A stretch of 64,000 nucleotides of DNA from positions 62,001 to 126,000 of the forward strand of contig JAILZT010000012.1 in NCBI GenBank assembly GCA_023512345.1, written 5' to 3'. Each line of letters starts with the position of its first letter. The first letter of the stretch is position 1. Source of the DNA: Paenibacillus sp. Lineage in GTDB: Bacteria > Bacillota > Bacilli > Paenibacillales > Paenibacillaceae. Shown here piece after piece: positions 63,929-64,000 of the stretch. The position numbers and the translations under genes were made by a program. The notes beneath the pieces were generated by a model. It did no database searches. It saw nothing but the letters and a program-made list of their open reading frames with translations, and was not told where the DNA came from.

Positions 63929-64000
63929 ATGAAAACGTGACTCCCCCCGAGTCCATGAATGAGGCAGTTAGCCTAATCTGGGAATACCAGCAAACACAAG
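63925..64000 (+). CDS. sigB: RNA polymerase sigma-B factor, 5' end only
   Basis: ATG 63925 overlaps the rsbW stop, with GAGGAGA upstream. Only 25 codons are in the window; they encode EAVSLIWEYQQTQ near the end, the start of sigma region 1.2/2 as in SigB/SigF-type factors. Identity as sigB rests mainly on position after rsbV-rsbW and on the sigma-B promoter upstream. Confidence 0.8.
   Translation, partial: MNENVTPPESMNEAVSLIWEYQQTQ

Overview
The window looks like chromosomal DNA of a Paenibacillus-type, low-to-mid G+C Firmicute. This rests on the strong AGGAGG-type ribosome sites with ATG, GTG and TTG starts, the YesM/YesN two-component pair beside an Lpl-type sugar ABC importer, a T-box leader, a lysine riboswitch, a ROK-type XylR beside xylAB, and a Bacillus-style rsbV-rsbW-sigB module. 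I saw no rRNA, tRNA, CRISPR array, phage genes or intact insertion sequence. Intergenic repeats are limited to a 52-bp tandem array near the left edge and a dispersed family of hairpin elements.

Layout. 1-4.2 kb: the 3' end of an AraC-type response regulator, a tandem repeat array, a lipoprotein serpin, and a luciferase-like flavin oxidoreductase. 4.4-5.7 kb: an ArsB/NhaD-type transporter divergent from the oxidoreductase. 5.9-11.5 kb: one operon with an SsuABC-like importer (two paralogous permeases) plus an AprA/fumarate-reductase-like flavoprotein and a two-cluster ferredoxin, a probable organosulfur uptake and redox module. 11.6-16.1 kb: a soluble hybrid histidine kinase, an amino acid permease and a LysE-type exporter. 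16.3-24 kb: T-box-controlled DAHP synthase/chorismate mutase, an SPFH protein, a KAS III-like/STAS-like pair, deoC, metY and a PPDK-like fragment with a very GC-rich core. 24-28.2 kb: a Fur-box-preceded P1B4-type metal ATPase, trxB and a glutaredoxin, so mostly metal and redox homeostasis.

28.3-42.7 kb is a plant-polysaccharide block: xylR diverging from xylA-xylB, then a YesM/YesN-type pair, two sugar permeases, a sugar-binding lipoprotein and a GH95 alpha-L-fucosidase-type enzyme. Candidate cre sites and a XylR-like operator lie in the control regions. Fucosidase plus xylose catabolism suggests, but does not prove, use of fucosylated xyloglucan or similar side chains. 43-53.2 kb is mixed: a secreted transglutaminase-like protein, lysP under a lysine riboswitch, an Nfu-N/HEAT protein of the CvfC type, an NAPE-PLD-like metallo-hydrolase, an ABC-F ATPase with a degenerate second P-loop, a Mn-type CDF exporter and NlpC/P60 and SH3-like secreted proteins.

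53.5 kb to the right edge is a general-stress region. Small stress-type genes (DUF1328, DUF948, a hypothetical, YflT) precede a REC-PP2C phosphatase, a 1222-residue membrane hybrid kinase with three receivers, a CheR-type methyltransferase, a second REC-kinase-REC protein, then rsbV, rsbW and the first codons of sigB. The order matches the parts list of the Bacillus cereus RsbY/RsbK/RsbM sigma-B pathway, with an extra hybrid kinase. A near-consensus sigma-B promoter lies directly before rsbV and a second candidate before the DUF948 gene. This block and the flavoprotein/ferredoxin importer operon are the two most interesting systems in the window.
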